A stretch of 64,000 bases of DNA from Colwellia sp. 12G3 (lineage in GTDB: Bacteria > Pseudomonadota > Gammaproteobacteria > Enterobacterales > Alteromonadaceae). Location: assembly GCF_002836775.1 (NCBI RefSeq), contig NZ_PJAQ01000068.1:620001-684000 (forward strand), in the 5' to 3' direction. Below are positions 8,560-17,386 of the stretch, piece by piece; position 1 is the first letter of the stretch; each line of letters opens with the position of its first letter. The position numbers were made by a program, and so were the translations under genes. Under the pieces are notes generated by a model. The model did not search any database. It had not been told where the DNA came from and worked only from the letters and a program-made list of their open reading frames with translations.

Positions 8560-10485
8560 ATGAAAAAAAATTATCACCACTACGCGCTACTACTTTCTCT
8601 ATTTATTTTTATCATTATTATTTATCTTCCAGGTATTAATGGTGCTTTGTACTATGATGACATACGTCCACTTAGTGCTCTAAGCAAAGTTTCTGATGTA
8701 AATTCAGCTTTAGTTTATCTTTTTTCAGAAACCTCAGGCCCACTTGGCCGCTCGGTTTCCATGCTAACTTTTTTGTTTAATGCCGCTGATTGGCCTACTG
8801 CTAGCTCTACAGGTGATATTAGTGCTTTTTTCCTTTTTAATATTATATTACATGCCATAAACGGTGTATTAGTTTTTGGACTGACTTATTTCATTGCACT
8901 ATTGTACCGAGGTCGACAGGGTAGCAATTATTGGCTCGCTTTAGCTACATCAGCATTGTGGCTGGTATTACCAATACATGTATCTAGTTCCCTCATTGCA
9001 ATTCAACGTATGACTGGCTTATCTGCTTTGTTTGTTTTCGCCGGTTTATTGCTTTATTTATATGGTTTACATAAGCAAAGTCTAAACATAAAGATTAAAA
9101 ATAATGATGGCTTAAAGTTACAAATTACTGGGTTGTTTATCTTTACTTTATTAGCCATGTTCAGCAAAGAAAATGGCATCCTTTTACCCATATTTGTCTT
9201 GGTATTAGAGTTAACCCTGCTAAACACAGTTAAAGGTATTGATCATCGACGAAAGCTACGTGTGTATGCTTGCGCACTAGGTTTACTTATCATATTAATT
9301 TATTTAGCCTACTCTAGCTTTAATCATAATAGCATTTTACAGGGCCGCGATTTCACCCTGTTAGAACGTGTAATCACACAGCCAAAAATATTATTGGAAT
9401 ATATTTCATTAGCCTTTATTCCTGATATTACAGCTTTCAACCCTTATCATGATAATTATCCCCACGTTAAAAATTTGCTTGATTCAAATAATGCAATAGT
9501 GTCCATCGTATTATTTTTTACAACACTTATCAGTGCCATTACTTTAAGACATAGATACCCTTTGTTTTCTTTCGCTGTTTTATGGTTTATCTCTGCTCAC
9601 TTATTAGAGTCAAGTGTCATTAATCTTGAGTTATATTTTGAACATCGTAATTATGTTGCTTTATTCGGCCCTTGCTTGGCACTGGTGTTTGTCTTCATGA
9701 AAATACCAAAACACTATAAAAAACTCAGCGTAGTATTATTTTCAATATATTGGTTATATTTAGTTTTCAATTTAAGCATGACAACACAGCTATGGGGTGA
9801 CCCTTTTAATGCATCACGTGCTTGGTTTATAGAGCAAAAGGGTTCTCAAAGAGCAGCTGCTGATCTTGCATATAAATACTTCAACCGACAAGAACCAAAA
9901 AGCGCCTGGCAAGTAATTGAAAAACAAGTAGAGGATTGCACTGACTGTATTCATTCACGTGCCCAAGCTTTGCTATTTTCCTGTTTTGCCAAAGAAGATA
10001 AGCGAACCAATGTGCATTATCAAAAATTGTTAACTCTCGCTCATACAGCGAGAAAGGCTAACGCTGTTGCACCAATATTGGCCCAAGTACATAAGTTAAT
10101 TAATGATAAAGTATGCACTTCGTTGACGGTTGAAGACGTCAAGAAGCTTAATACAGAACTACTACATTTGCCGGATTCCGCTTACAATAAGAAATCCCCT
10201 TACATTCAAAATTTGTACAGTATCGCGTTAAATGAAAGGAATCGTGAAGAAGCTATTCGATTGTTATATTTAGCATGGAATGACCAACAAGACCAACTCA
10301 TTGCTAATGAGTTGGTTGCCATGTTATTAGCGGCAAAAAGATATGACGAAGCCAATGATTTTGTTAACAATCGAATATGTAAAACATTGCCATTAAATCC
10401 AATATTGGCCAATATAGAGTTGCAGCAGTGTCTGGTATTATTTGAACGGGTGACGAATACATTAAAAAGTAACTTAAAACATTAA
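8560..10485 (+). CDS. Multi-spanning GT-C-like membrane glycosyltransferase with C-terminal TPR-like domain
   Basis: Large polytopic protein (641 residues from the ATG at 8560; an in-frame TTG at 8527 would overlap the previous gene and is less likely). About 10-11 membrane helices come first. The first periplasmic loop carries YYDDIRP, an Asp-Asp pair where GT-C enzymes keep their catalytic acidic residues, and a later loop has FSKENGILLPIFVL, seen in TPR-bearing TMTC-like O-glycosyltransferases. The last 230 residues are helical and TPR-like (AADLAYKYFNRQEPKSAW, EEAIRLLYLAW). Position behind pilA recalls TfpW/TfpO pilin glycosyltransferases, so pilin or another periplasmic protein is the inferred substrate. 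Exact substrate unknown. Confidence 0.6.
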   Translation: MKKNYHHYALLLSLFIFIIIIYLPGINGALYYDDIRPLSALSKVSDVNSALVYLFSETSGPLGRSVSMLTFLFNAADWPTASSTGDISAFFLFNIILHAINGVLVFGLTYFIALLYRGRQGSNYWLALATSALWLVLPIHVSSSLIAIQRMTGLSALFVFAGLLLYLYGLHKQSLNIKIKNNDGLKLQITGLFIFTLLAMFSKENGILLPIFVLVLELTLLNTVKGIDHRRKLRVYACALGLLIILIYLAYSSFNHNSILQGRDFTLLERVITQPKILLEYISLAFIPDITAFNPYHDNYPHVKNLLDSNNAIVSIVLFFTTLISAITLRHRYPLFSFAVLWFISAHLLESSVINLELYFEHRNYVALFGPCLALVFVFMKIPKHYKKLSVVLFSIYWLYLVFNLSMTTQLWGDPFNASRAWFIEQKGSQRAAADLAYKYFNRQEPKSAWQVIEKQVEDCTDCIHSRAQALLFSCFAKEDKRTNVHYQKLLTLAHTARKANAVAPILAQVHKLINDKVCTSLTVEDVKKLNTELLHLPDSAYNKKSPYIQNLYSIALNERNREEAIRLLYLAWNDQQDQLIANELVAMLLAAKRYDEANDFVNNRICKTLPLNPILANIELQQCLVLFERVTNTLKSNLKH

Positions 10486-10637
10486 TGCAATATAAAATAT
10501 AAGTTTTGACTAGCAAACAATTACTTTCTGTTATATTAATGACCAAGCTGACACCTTTCACTTGTAACTAATATTATTTATTATATTTAAGGTCTGACCC
10601 AAAATGCAATATTTAACAACCGTCAAAAGAAATAAAA

Positions 10638-11507
10638 ATGAAGATTAAACTATCAATTGTTATCCCTGCAAAAGATGAACAAGTATCTATTGGCGCTGTT
10701 GTAACCAAACTTATTCACTTGCCTATTAATGGTAGTGTCGAAGTTATTGTTGTTAACGATGGTTCAACTGATAATACCGCACAAGTTGCACAAAACGCTG
10801 GTGCAGAAGTAATCACTCATCATTACAGTAAAGGTAATGGCGCAGCAATAAAAACTGGTGCTCGTGCAGCCACTGGGGATGTAATTGTTTTTATGGATGG
10901 CGATGGTCAACACAACCCTGACGATATACCACGTTTGTTAGCTAAACTTCATCAAGGTTATGACCTAGTTGTAGGTGCAAGACAAAAAGGTTCACAAGCA
11001 AGTCTTGCACGTAGTCTTGCTAACAAATTTTATAATAAATTTGCCAGTTATATGACAGGCCATAAAATTGAAGATTTAACTTCAGGCTTTCGCGCAGTAA
11101 ATGCTGAAAAATTTCGTAAGTTTTTATCTTTATTGCCCAATGGCTTTTCTTATCCAACGACCTCAACCATGGCGTTTTTTCGCGCTGGTTATTCGGTAGC
11201 TTATGAGCCGATTAATGCAAAACAACGGTTAGATGAAAGTAATAGCCATATTAATATAGTCAAAGATGGTATTCGCTTTTTATTAATCATTTTCAAAGTT
11301 GGCACACTGTATTCTCCTTTGAAGTTATTTTTTCCAATTTCTTTTACCGTGGCTTTAACTGGCATGGGATATTACGCTTATACATTTTTAACTGATGGAC
11401 GATTCACAAATATGAGCGCTTTGATGTTTACTACAGCACTTACTATTTTCATGGTAGGTCTTGTTTCGGAACAAATTACAGCGCTGATGTATAAAAACAC
11501 AGAATAA
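10638..11507 (+). CDS. Polyprenyl-phosphate glycosyltransferase (GT2, DPM1-like) with C-terminal membrane helices
   Basis: Family 2 glycosyltransferase that should transfer a sugar from a nucleotide sugar to a polyprenyl phosphate on the cytoplasmic side. N-terminal GT-A signatures: LSIVIPAKDE, VIVVNDGSTDNT, MDGDGQHNPDDIPRLL (the DxD-type acidic motif) and VVGARQKGS. The C-terminal 80 residues contain two membrane helices (SPLKLFFPISFTVALTGMGY and ALMFTTALTIFMVGLV). 289 residues. It precedes a methyltransferase and a flippase-like protein, and would provide the lipid-linked sugar donor for the GT-C enzyme upstream. Confidence 0.85.
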   Translation: MKIKLSIVIPAKDEQVSIGAVVTKLIHLPINGSVEVIVVNDGSTDNTAQVAQNAGAEVITHHYSKGNGAAIKTGARAATGDVIVFMDGDGQHNPDDIPRLLAKLHQGYDLVVGARQKGSQASLARSLANKFYNKFASYMTGHKIEDLTSGFRAVNAEKFRKFLSLLPNGFSYPTTSTMAFFRAGYSVAYEPINAKQRLDESNSHINIVKDGIRFLLIIFKVGTLYSPLKLFFPISFTVALTGMGYYAYTFLTDGRFTNMSALMFTTALTIFMVGLVSEQITALMYKNTE

Positions 11508-11538
11508 TTATAGCTAAATACCTATAAGGTAAATAAAA

Positions 11539-12111
11539 TTGCCAATTACATCAAATGAAGACTATCGATTAAGAATACTCGCTAAAAAAGTAAATACCTG
11601 TAATTCAGTATTAGACATAGGATGTGCACAGCTACCAAATAAATTTTTAAAGAATAATACGGTGACTGGCTTGGACTTGAATCAGGCTGAACTCCCACTT
11701 AATTACTCCACATTTATCAAAGGGAGTTTAGATGATGTCATTAAGATGCAAAAGACTTTTGATGCCATTGTTGCTGGTGAGATTTTAGAGCACTTACTTG
11801 ACCCTATGCATTTTTTGCAGCAATGTAACCAAGCTTTAAAACCCGGTGGTATTCTAGCCATTTCAACACCAAATCCTCATTCAATAATAGAAGTATTGTT
11901 AACAATGACACTTAATCGAAAATACTTTTACACAAAAGATCACGTTATGCTTTTCCCACAACGCTGGTTAATCCGGATGTTAGAAATAAAAGGGTTTACC
12001 GGTATAAAATTATACTCCGCTGGCTTTCCTATTCCCAAATACGGCCTTATTCCCTTTCCGCGCTTTTTATGTCATCAAACCATAGCTATAGCGACTAAAG
12101 CTATGGTTTAA
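11539..12111 (+). CDS. Class I SAM-dependent methyltransferase
   Basis: SAM methyltransferase of the Methyltransf_11/23 type. Motif I is SVLDIGCAQ, motif II VTGLDLN, then FDAIVAGEILEHLLDP and LKPGGILAISTPNPHS. The start is TTG at 11539 because no in-frame ATG is available before motif I, and an AAGGT ribosome site sits 8 bases upstream. 190 residues. It stands between the GT2 enzyme and the LPG-synthase-like membrane protein, so the likely role is methylation of a lipid-linked sugar or related intermediate; the substrate is not visible. Confidence 0.8.
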   Translation: MPITSNEDYRLRILAKKVNTCNSVLDIGCAQLPNKFLKNNTVTGLDLNQAELPLNYSTFIKGSLDDVIKMQKTFDAIVAGEILEHLLDPMHFLQQCNQALKPGGILAISTPNPHSIIEVLLTMTLNRKYFYTKDHVMLFPQRWLIRMLEIKGFTGIKLYSAGFPIPKYGLIPFPRFLCHQTIAIATKAMV

Positions 12112-12114
12112 CTG

Positions 12115-12987
12115 ATGAACAAAAAAAATCTAATTCAATCATTATTTGGTGTGACAACTTTGTTAGTTGCACTTGGCTACTTATTATCAGTTTGGTATGC
12201 AAACCCCGTAATGATAGAAGAGCAACTTAAAAGCACAAAAGTTGAAATCCTAGCTATTTCTACTGTACTTAGTATATTTGCTGGCCTATTTAACGCCCGG
12301 TTATGGTTTAAAATAAACTATCACTTAGATGAAACCATCAATTTCTCTACCTCTTATTGGGCCTGGTCCGTTGGCCGAATCTACCGTTACATACCCGGCA
12401 AGGTCGCGGGTTACTACATAAGAAATAAATTACAAAAAAGTCCAATAAAGATAGGTATTTCAGCATCAATTAGCGAGTTTATTCTAATATTGCTACCCAT
12501 ACTTTTTCTAGTAATAATTTACCTTGCGACATCAACATCCTTCATTTGGTTTGTGCTGCCATTATTACTATTGTTCCTCGGACTTTATTTTATCAAGCCC
12601 ATATTAATGGTTTTTCCAAAAATAACAGAACAGTTCTTTTATTCTCCAAAAGAGGTTACTGATAAATTAAGATTTATCCTCCCTGCTATGTTACTCCACG
12701 GATTATCTTTTTATTTAATCATAAAGGTAGGATTAAGCGAAAACTCTATTAGTCTTTATCAAGCTGTTCTTGCATTATATATTAGCGGAATAGTAGGTCA
12801 GTTAGCATTAATAGTCCCAGGTGGCATAGGCGTAAGAGAAGCAGCTATTGTAGTCCTGCTTACAACTTTTGGTATCAATACAGACGTTGCTATTTCTGCT
12901 GCTATCATCTCCCGAGTGACCCTTTTGTTTAGTGAGTTATGTAATGTTACATTAGCCTTTATTTGCAAACAAGGACAAAGCAAATGA
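12115..12987 (+). CDS. LPG-synthase/AglD-type integral membrane protein (UPF0104, flippase-like)
   Basis: Polytopic protein of the lysylphosphatidylglycerol-synthase membrane-domain family, without the soluble synthase domain. Diagnostic segments: SVGRIYRYIPGKVAGYYIRN (about residues 82-101) and IVPGGIGVREAAIVVLL (about 235-251). Eight or so membrane helices in 290 residues. Stand-alone members often lie in glycan or lipid gene clusters and are proposed to move lipids or lipid-linked glycans. It starts 3 bases after the methyltransferase stop and overlaps the next gene by ATGA, so it belongs to the cassette. Confidence 0.8.
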   Translation: MNKKNLIQSLFGVTTLLVALGYLLSVWYANPVMIEEQLKSTKVEILAISTVLSIFAGLFNARLWFKINYHLDETINFSTSYWAWSVGRIYRYIPGKVAGYYIRNKLQKSPIKIGISASISEFILILLPILFLVIIYLATSTSFIWFVLPLLLLFLGLYFIKPILMVFPKITEQFFYSPKEVTDKLRFILPAMLLHGLSFYLIIKVGLSENSISLYQAVLALYISGIVGQLALIVPGGIGVREAAIVVLLTTFGINTDVAISAAIISRVTLLFSELCNVTLAFICKQGQSK

Positions 12988-14015
12988 TAAAAGTAGGTTT
13001 TTTTCCTGCTCATCCATCTCAGTTTTGGATGATGAAAGCTTTATATGACACTGCTCCTTCGGATGTTGAAATTCAATGGTTTATCAGAGATAAAGATGTC
13101 ACAAAGAAACTTATCGATAGCTTCGAGATACCATATACTTTAGTTTCAAAAGCCCAAAGGGGCATAATAGGTAATGCTTTTGAGTTAGCTTTAAATATTT
13201 TTAAATTTTTATTGTTTTCAAAAAAAAATAAAATTGATATCTGGTTATCGAAGTATGGCGCTGTGAATATCGCTGCCTGGATATTAAATCAACCGAATAT
13301 TTCATTTAATGATGATGACGCAGATATTGTTCCGTTGATTGCTTATACAAGTTATCCATTTGCGAATAAGGTTCTATGCACGAACTGGACAAGAATGGTT
13401 AAATTTGAATCCAAGGCTGTTTTCTATCCCTCTTTTCATGAACTTTTCTACCTCCACCCCAACCGATTTACAAAAGATTTAAACAAAGTATTATCTAATT
13501 TAAATATGAGGGAATTACAGCCTTATGTCATTATTAGATTATCATCTTTGGAAGCGCATCACGATGTTACCGCCGAAGGTATCTCTGCAGATTTACTGCG
13601 TACAATAATCAAAATGATTGGAAATGAATACCAAGTCTATATATCTTCTGAAAAAGATATATCACCAGAGTTTTCTAGATATCAATTAAAAATTGAAGCA
13701 GGAGATATGCACCACATATTAGCCTTCTCAAATGCCTGTATTGCTGATAGCCAAACCATGATCGCCGAAGCAGCCATCCTCGGGATTCCGTCATTAAGAA
13801 TATCTACTTTTTCCAAAAAAATAGGATATTTGCAAGAACTTGAAAGAAGAGGCTTATGTCAAAGTATATTGCCTAATAGTGACAGTATATTTGAGGCTGT
13901 TGGGAGTTTAATGAATAGTTCGATCGAAGAAATAGAAGGTAAGAAAATTCAACTACTATCTGAAACAATTGACCCAGTTCCTTTTTTCTGGGAAGAAATA
14001 CTAACTTATCAATAA
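12984..14015 (+). CDS. DUF354-like putative glycosyltransferase (GT-B-like)
   Basis: Predicted cytoplasmic protein resembling the DUF354 family, relatives of UDP-GlcNAc 2-epimerase and GT-B transferases. Seen: MIKVGFFPAHPSQFWMMKAL at the N-terminus, SFNDDDADIVPL near residue 115, RLSSLEAHHD near residue 190, and ADSQTMIAEAAILGIPSLRI near 250-270, a pattern close to the nucleotide-sugar site of the epimerase fold. 343 residues from the ATG at 12984, which overlaps the preceding stop (ATGA) and has an AAGGAC ribosome site. Enzymatic activity is inferred. Last gene of the cassette before the repeat-rich gap ahead of pilB. Confidence 0.6.
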   Translation: MIKVGFFPAHPSQFWMMKALYDTAPSDVEIQWFIRDKDVTKKLIDSFEIPYTLVSKAQRGIIGNAFELALNIFKFLLFSKKNKIDIWLSKYGAVNIAAWILNQPNISFNDDDADIVPLIAYTSYPFANKVLCTNWTRMVKFESKAVFYPSFHELFYLHPNRFTKDLNKVLSNLNMRELQPYVIIRLSSLEAHHDVTAEGISADLLRTIIKMIGNEYQVYISSEKDISPEFSRYQLKIEAGDMHHILAFSNACIADSQTMIAEAAILGIPSLRISTFSKKIGYLQELERRGLCQSILPNSDSIFEAVGSLMNSSIEEIEGKKIQLLSETIDPVPFFWEEILTYQ

Positions 14016-14035
14016 GATAGCACGGGCAGCACCTA

Positions 14036-14062
14036 CAACAACAACAACAACAACAACAACAA
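14036..14062 (+). repeat. (CAA)9 trinucleotide repeat
   Basis: Nine perfect CAA units, 21 bases after the stop of the DUF354-like gene. Not inside a recognisable reading frame. Confidence 0.95.
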
Positions 14063-14127
14063 CCAATGTATTGCCTTATCAGTTAATATTACCTGAATTA
14101 TCCACCAATCTATAATGGAGTCCTGCT

Positions 14128-14151
14128 ATGAAAGATGAAAGATGAAAGATG
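14128..14151 (+). repeat. Heptanucleotide repeat (ATGAAAG)3 + ATG
   Basis: Three perfect 7-base units plus a further ATG. Since 7 is not a multiple of 3, successive ATGs are in different frames. The first ATG has the ribosome site GGAG 7 bases before it but reads only MKDER then stop; the third (14142) opens a 26-codon frame. Confidence 0.95.
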
Positions 14152-14222
14152 TGTTTAAATCTCTTTATGCTTTTATGCTTTTATCAGTTACACTGAATTT
14201 ATTAAACAAAAAACAATTATAA
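14142..14222 (+). CDS. Possible 26-residue hydrophobic peptide upstream of pilB (doubtful)
   Basis: A short frame starting on the last full heptamer unit, [20 protein letters not shown] and six more residues ending in KKQL. It is a basic-ended hydrophobic peptide of the kind that could insert in a membrane. The nearest ribosome site (GGAG, 14117-14120) is 21 bases away because of the repeat, so translation in the present state is uncertain. It could equally be a remnant or noise. Confidence 0.2.
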   Translation: MKDVFKSLYAFMLLSVTLNLLNKKQL

Positions 14223-14250
14223 TTTTTCCAAAAGGTTATCTTCAAACGTT

Positions 14251-15951
14251 ATGAAAGGAAGTCATCAGCAATCCAGTGTGTTATCTGCATTATCAAAGCA
14301 AAATCTTATTTCTTTGGAGTCTATCGATGACATCACTGCTGAATTTATTGGTAAGAATAAACCCTTTATACGTTTTTTAGTTGAAAATAAAAGCATTGAT
14401 GGTACGAGTATCGCCAAAATACTCTCTAAAAGTTTTGGTTACCCTCAAATACAACTTAGCAACTTCGATACGACCCTTGTTCCTGAAGGTATACGAAATG
14501 AGAAATTAATATCTAAGCACAATGCTCTCCCACTATTTTTACGTGGTAAAGTGCTATTTGTTGCCATGTCAGACCCGACTAATTTAGATGCACTTGAAGA
14601 GATTCAATTTAATACTGGCTATAGCACAGAGTTAGTTTTATGTGATGAGAAAAGCCTGCAAACCTGTATTGAAAAAGTGCTTGAAGATGAAAGTGATGCC
14701 CTAAACATCAGTGATATTGATGCTGACGAGTTAGCAGGGATAGATGTCGCAGAGTCCAAAAAAGAGGAAGACAATACCAATAGCGAAGACGATGCACCTA
14801 TTGTTGTTTTTATTAATAAAATATTACTCGATGCGATAAAAAAAGGTGCTTCCGACTTACACTTTGAGCCCTATGAAAAATCATTTCGCATTCGCTTCCG
14901 TATAGATGGAATTTTAAGTGAGATAGCTAGACCACCAGTAAGCTTAGCATCAAGAATGGCAGCACGCTTAAAGGTTATGTCTAAGTTGGACATTGCCGAG
15001 AGACGTGTACCACAAGATGGCAGGATAAAGCTGGCATTATCTAAGAAAAAGTCAATTGATTTTCGAGTAAGTACTTTACCCACCATGTGGGGTGAAAAAG
15101 TAGTTATGCGTATACTAGATTCATCAAGTGCTATGTTGGGCATTGATATGCTGGGTTATGAACCCGCTCAGAAAAAAATATACATGGAAGCACTTGAGCA
15201 ACCCCAAGGAATGATTTTAGTTACTGGCCCAACAGGCTCAGGAAAAACGGTGTCCCTGTATACCGGTTTAAATATATTAAACACACAAGAACGTAATATA
15301 TCTACAGCAGAAGATCCGGTCGAAATTAACCTTGAGGGCATTAACCAAGTCCAAATTAATAATCGTGCAGGTTTGACATTCCCCAGTGCGTTACGTTCAT
15401 TCTTACGCCAAGATCCTGATATAGTCATGGTGGGTGAGATTCGAGATTTAGAAACCGCTGAGATTTCGATAAAAGCAGCACAAACCGGTCACTTGGTTCT
15501 ATCAACACTGCACACTAACTCTGCAGCAGAAACTCTTACTCGTTTGCTGAACATGGGAGTGCCTTCTTATAATGTAGCAAGCTCTGTATCGATTATTATT
15601 GCTCAGCGACTTGCCAGGCGTTTGTGCCCACAATGTAAAGAAGAAGAACTTTTATCCGAAATGCAATTAGCCGAGCAAGGTTTTCCCGCAGATAAGTTAA
15701 GTGAAATAAAGCTATTTAAACCGGTAGGCTGTTCTCACTGCACAGGAGGCTACAAAGGGCGTGTTGGTATTTATGAAGTAATTAAAATTAGCCCAACTAT
15801 AGCTTCGATCATTATGGAAGGCGGTAACTCGCTTGATATAGCAAAGCAGTGTCAAAAAGAAGGTTATAACAACCTTCGTCAATCCGGTTTAATAAAAGCA
15901 ATGAGCGGCATGACAAGTTTGGCCGAAATTAACCGTGTCACTAGCGCTTAA
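14251..15951 (+). CDS. pilB: PilB, type IV pilus extension ATPase
   Basis: Hexameric cytoplasmic ATPase that powers pilus extension. An N-terminal MshEN-type domain (about residues 1-150) is followed by an acidic linker and the GspE/PilB core: Walker A GPTGSGKT (about 327-334), Asp box, Walker B region [12 protein letters not shown] and His box [11 protein letters not shown] zinc-binding tetracysteine CPQC ... CSHC lies near residues 460-495. 566 residues, full length. The distance to pilC is 130 bp. All catalytic motifs are intact. Confidence 0.96.
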   Translation: MKGSHQQSSVLSALSKQNLISLESIDDITAEFIGKNKPFIRFLVENKSIDGTSIAKILSKSFGYPQIQLSNFDTTLVPEGIRNEKLISKHNALPLFLRGKVLFVAMSDPTNLDALEEIQFNTGYSTELVLCDEKSLQTCIEKVLEDESDALNISDIDADELAGIDVAESKKEEDNTNSEDDAPIVVFINKILLDAIKKGASDLHFEPYEKSFRIRFRIDGILSEIARPPVSLASRMAARLKVMSKLDIAERRVPQDGRIKLALSKKKSIDFRVSTLPTMWGEKVVMRILDSSSAMLGIDMLGYEPAQKKIYMEALEQPQGMILVTGPTGSGKTVSLYTGLNILNTQERNISTAEDPVEINLEGINQVQINNRAGLTFPSALRSFLRQDPDIVMVGEIRDLETAEISIKAAQTGHLVLSTLHTNSAAETLTRLLNMGVPSYNVASSVSIIIAQRLARRLCPQCKEEELLSEMQLAEQGFPADKLSEIKLFKPVGCSHCTGGYKGRVGIYEVIKISPTIASIIMEGGNSLDIAKQCQKEGYNNLRQSGLIKAMSGMTSLAEINRVTSA

Positions 15952-16081
15952 GGGTAAATTCAGTTAACTTACCTATACTTAACGAATATTTACACTTAAC
16001 TATATTTATATATTTAATATCTACACTTTATCTGCTTAAATATAGAGCAATAATAGTGTGATTCATGAATCAAGGTTACCT

Positions 16082-17338
16082 ATGGCTATCACAAATAAAA
16101 AAAAATCAGCTAAAGATAAAATAAAAATAAAAGAGCCGGATATATTTATATGGGCTGGGGTTAATCGTAAAGGAAAAAAAATTAGCGGAGAACTTTCCGC
16201 GAATAGCATTAACGAACTAAAAACTCAACTGCGTAAGCAGGGTATAACACCCAGCCGAGTTAAGAAAAAAGCTAAGCCTTTATTCGGTCTTGGTGGCGAT
16301 AAACCGATAACACCTATGGACATTGCGGTTCTCACCAGGCAAATTGCTACCATGCTAGGTGCTGGTGTACCTTTGGTGCAGACTATTGAAATGATAGGTA
16401 AGGGTCATAATAACGGCAATATGCGCAAGCTTCTGGCTGATATTGCCATTAAATTATCCTCTGGTATCCCGTTATCAGACTGTCTACGTGATCATCCCAT
16501 TTATTTTGACGATCTCTATTGTGATTTAGTTGCATCCGGCGAGCAATCAGGTGCCTTAGAAACCATTTATGGTCGTATCGCTACTTATAAGGAAAAAGCG
16601 GAGGCGTTAAAAAGTAAAATTAAAAAAGCCATGGTTTATCCTATAGCGGTATTAGTCATTGCTTTTATTGTAACTTCAATTCTCCTTATTTTTGTTGTGC
16701 CGGTTTTTCAAGACATATTTGCTGGTTTTGGTGCTGAATTACCTGCATTTACTTTAATGGTAATTGCTCTATCAGAGTTTATGCAAGCTTATTGGTATTT
16801 TGGCTTAGCTGCATTCTACATAGCATTTTTCTTGTTTAAACGAGCGCATAGAAACAGTCAAAAGCTACGTGATAATGTCGATAAGAATATTTTAAAGTTA
16901 CCCGTTATTGGTGATTTGTTAGAAAAAGCCGCCGTTGCCCGCTATGCCCGTACATTATCAACCACCTTTGCTGCTGGGGTTAACCTTATAGATGCCCTAG
17001 AATCTGCGGCAGGTGCTGCTGGTAATGCGGTATTCCGTGATGCCATTCTAGAAGTGCGCGCCGAAGTGACTTCAGGCATGCAAATGAACTTAGCGATGCG
17101 TAACTGTAATATATTCCCTGATATGGTTATTCAAATGGTTGCCATTGGCGAGGAATCAGGGGCTGTTGATGATATGCTTTCTAAAGTCGCTAATGTCTAT
17201 GAACAACAAGTGGATGATGCTGTTGATGGTTTAACTGCCCTGTTAGAGCCAATGATTATGGCGGTATTAGGTGTTGTTATTGGTGGTTTAATTATCGCCA
17301 TGTATCTACCAATATTTCAAATTGGTGCAATTGTATAA
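16082..17338 (+). CDS. pilC: PilC, type IV pilus inner-membrane platform protein
   Basis: Polytopic platform protein coupling PilB rotation to pilin extrusion. A basic N-terminal part is followed by two repeated T2SSF domains (about residues 65-190 and 270-395), each starting with the pattern AVLTRQIATMLGAGVPL / ARTLSTTFAAGVNLIDALE, and three membrane helices. I place the start at the ATG at 16082, with AAGG at 16072-16075; an in-frame GTG at 16058 would add eight residues. 418 residues. Confidence 0.94.
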   Translation: MAITNKKKSAKDKIKIKEPDIFIWAGVNRKGKKISGELSANSINELKTQLRKQGITPSRVKKKAKPLFGLGGDKPITPMDIAVLTRQIATMLGAGVPLVQTIEMIGKGHNNGNMRKLLADIAIKLSSGIPLSDCLRDHPIYFDDLYCDLVASGEQSGALETIYGRIATYKEKAEALKSKIKKAMVYPIAVLVIAFIVTSILLIFVVPVFQDIFAGFGAELPAFTLMVIALSEFMQAYWYFGLAAFYIAFFLFKRAHRNSQKLRDNVDKNILKLPVIGDLLEKAAVARYARTLSTTFAAGVNLIDALESAAGAAGNAVFRDAILEVRAEVTSGMQMNLAMRNCNIFPDMVIQMVAIGEESGAVDDMLSKVANVYEQQVDDAVDGLTALLEPMIMAVLGVVIGGLIIAMYLPIFQIGAIV

Positions 17339-17347
17339 ACCTATCTA

Positions 17348-17384
17348 AAAAGTGAAGCAGCAATATCTTTTGCTACTTCTCTTT
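17348..17384 (+). terminator. Weak terminator-like hairpin between pilC and pilD
   Basis: GAAGCAGCAA pairs with TTGCTACTTC (one mismatch) around the loop TATCTT, followed by TCTTTTA. It lies in the 48-bp gap between pilC and pilD, so it may attenuate rather than end the transcript. Confidence 0.45.
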
Positions 17385-17386
17385 TA

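Larger units (their letters stand above)
14016..14250. other. Microsatellite-rich gap between the glycan cassette and pilB
   Basis: 235 bp that hold three different tandem repeats: (CAA)9 at 14036-14062, (ATGAAAG)3 plus ATG at 14128-14151, and TTTATGCT repeated about 2.5 times at 14164-14183. GGAG at 14117-14120 is spaced as a ribosome site for the ATG at 14128. A TATAAT at 14111-14116 could be a -10 for pilB, but its -35 is poor. Confidence 0.75.

Noticed and set aside
14036..14062. (CAA)9 as part of a polyglutamine-coding region
   Set aside because: The DUF354-like gene already stopped at 14015 and no start and frame span the repeat.
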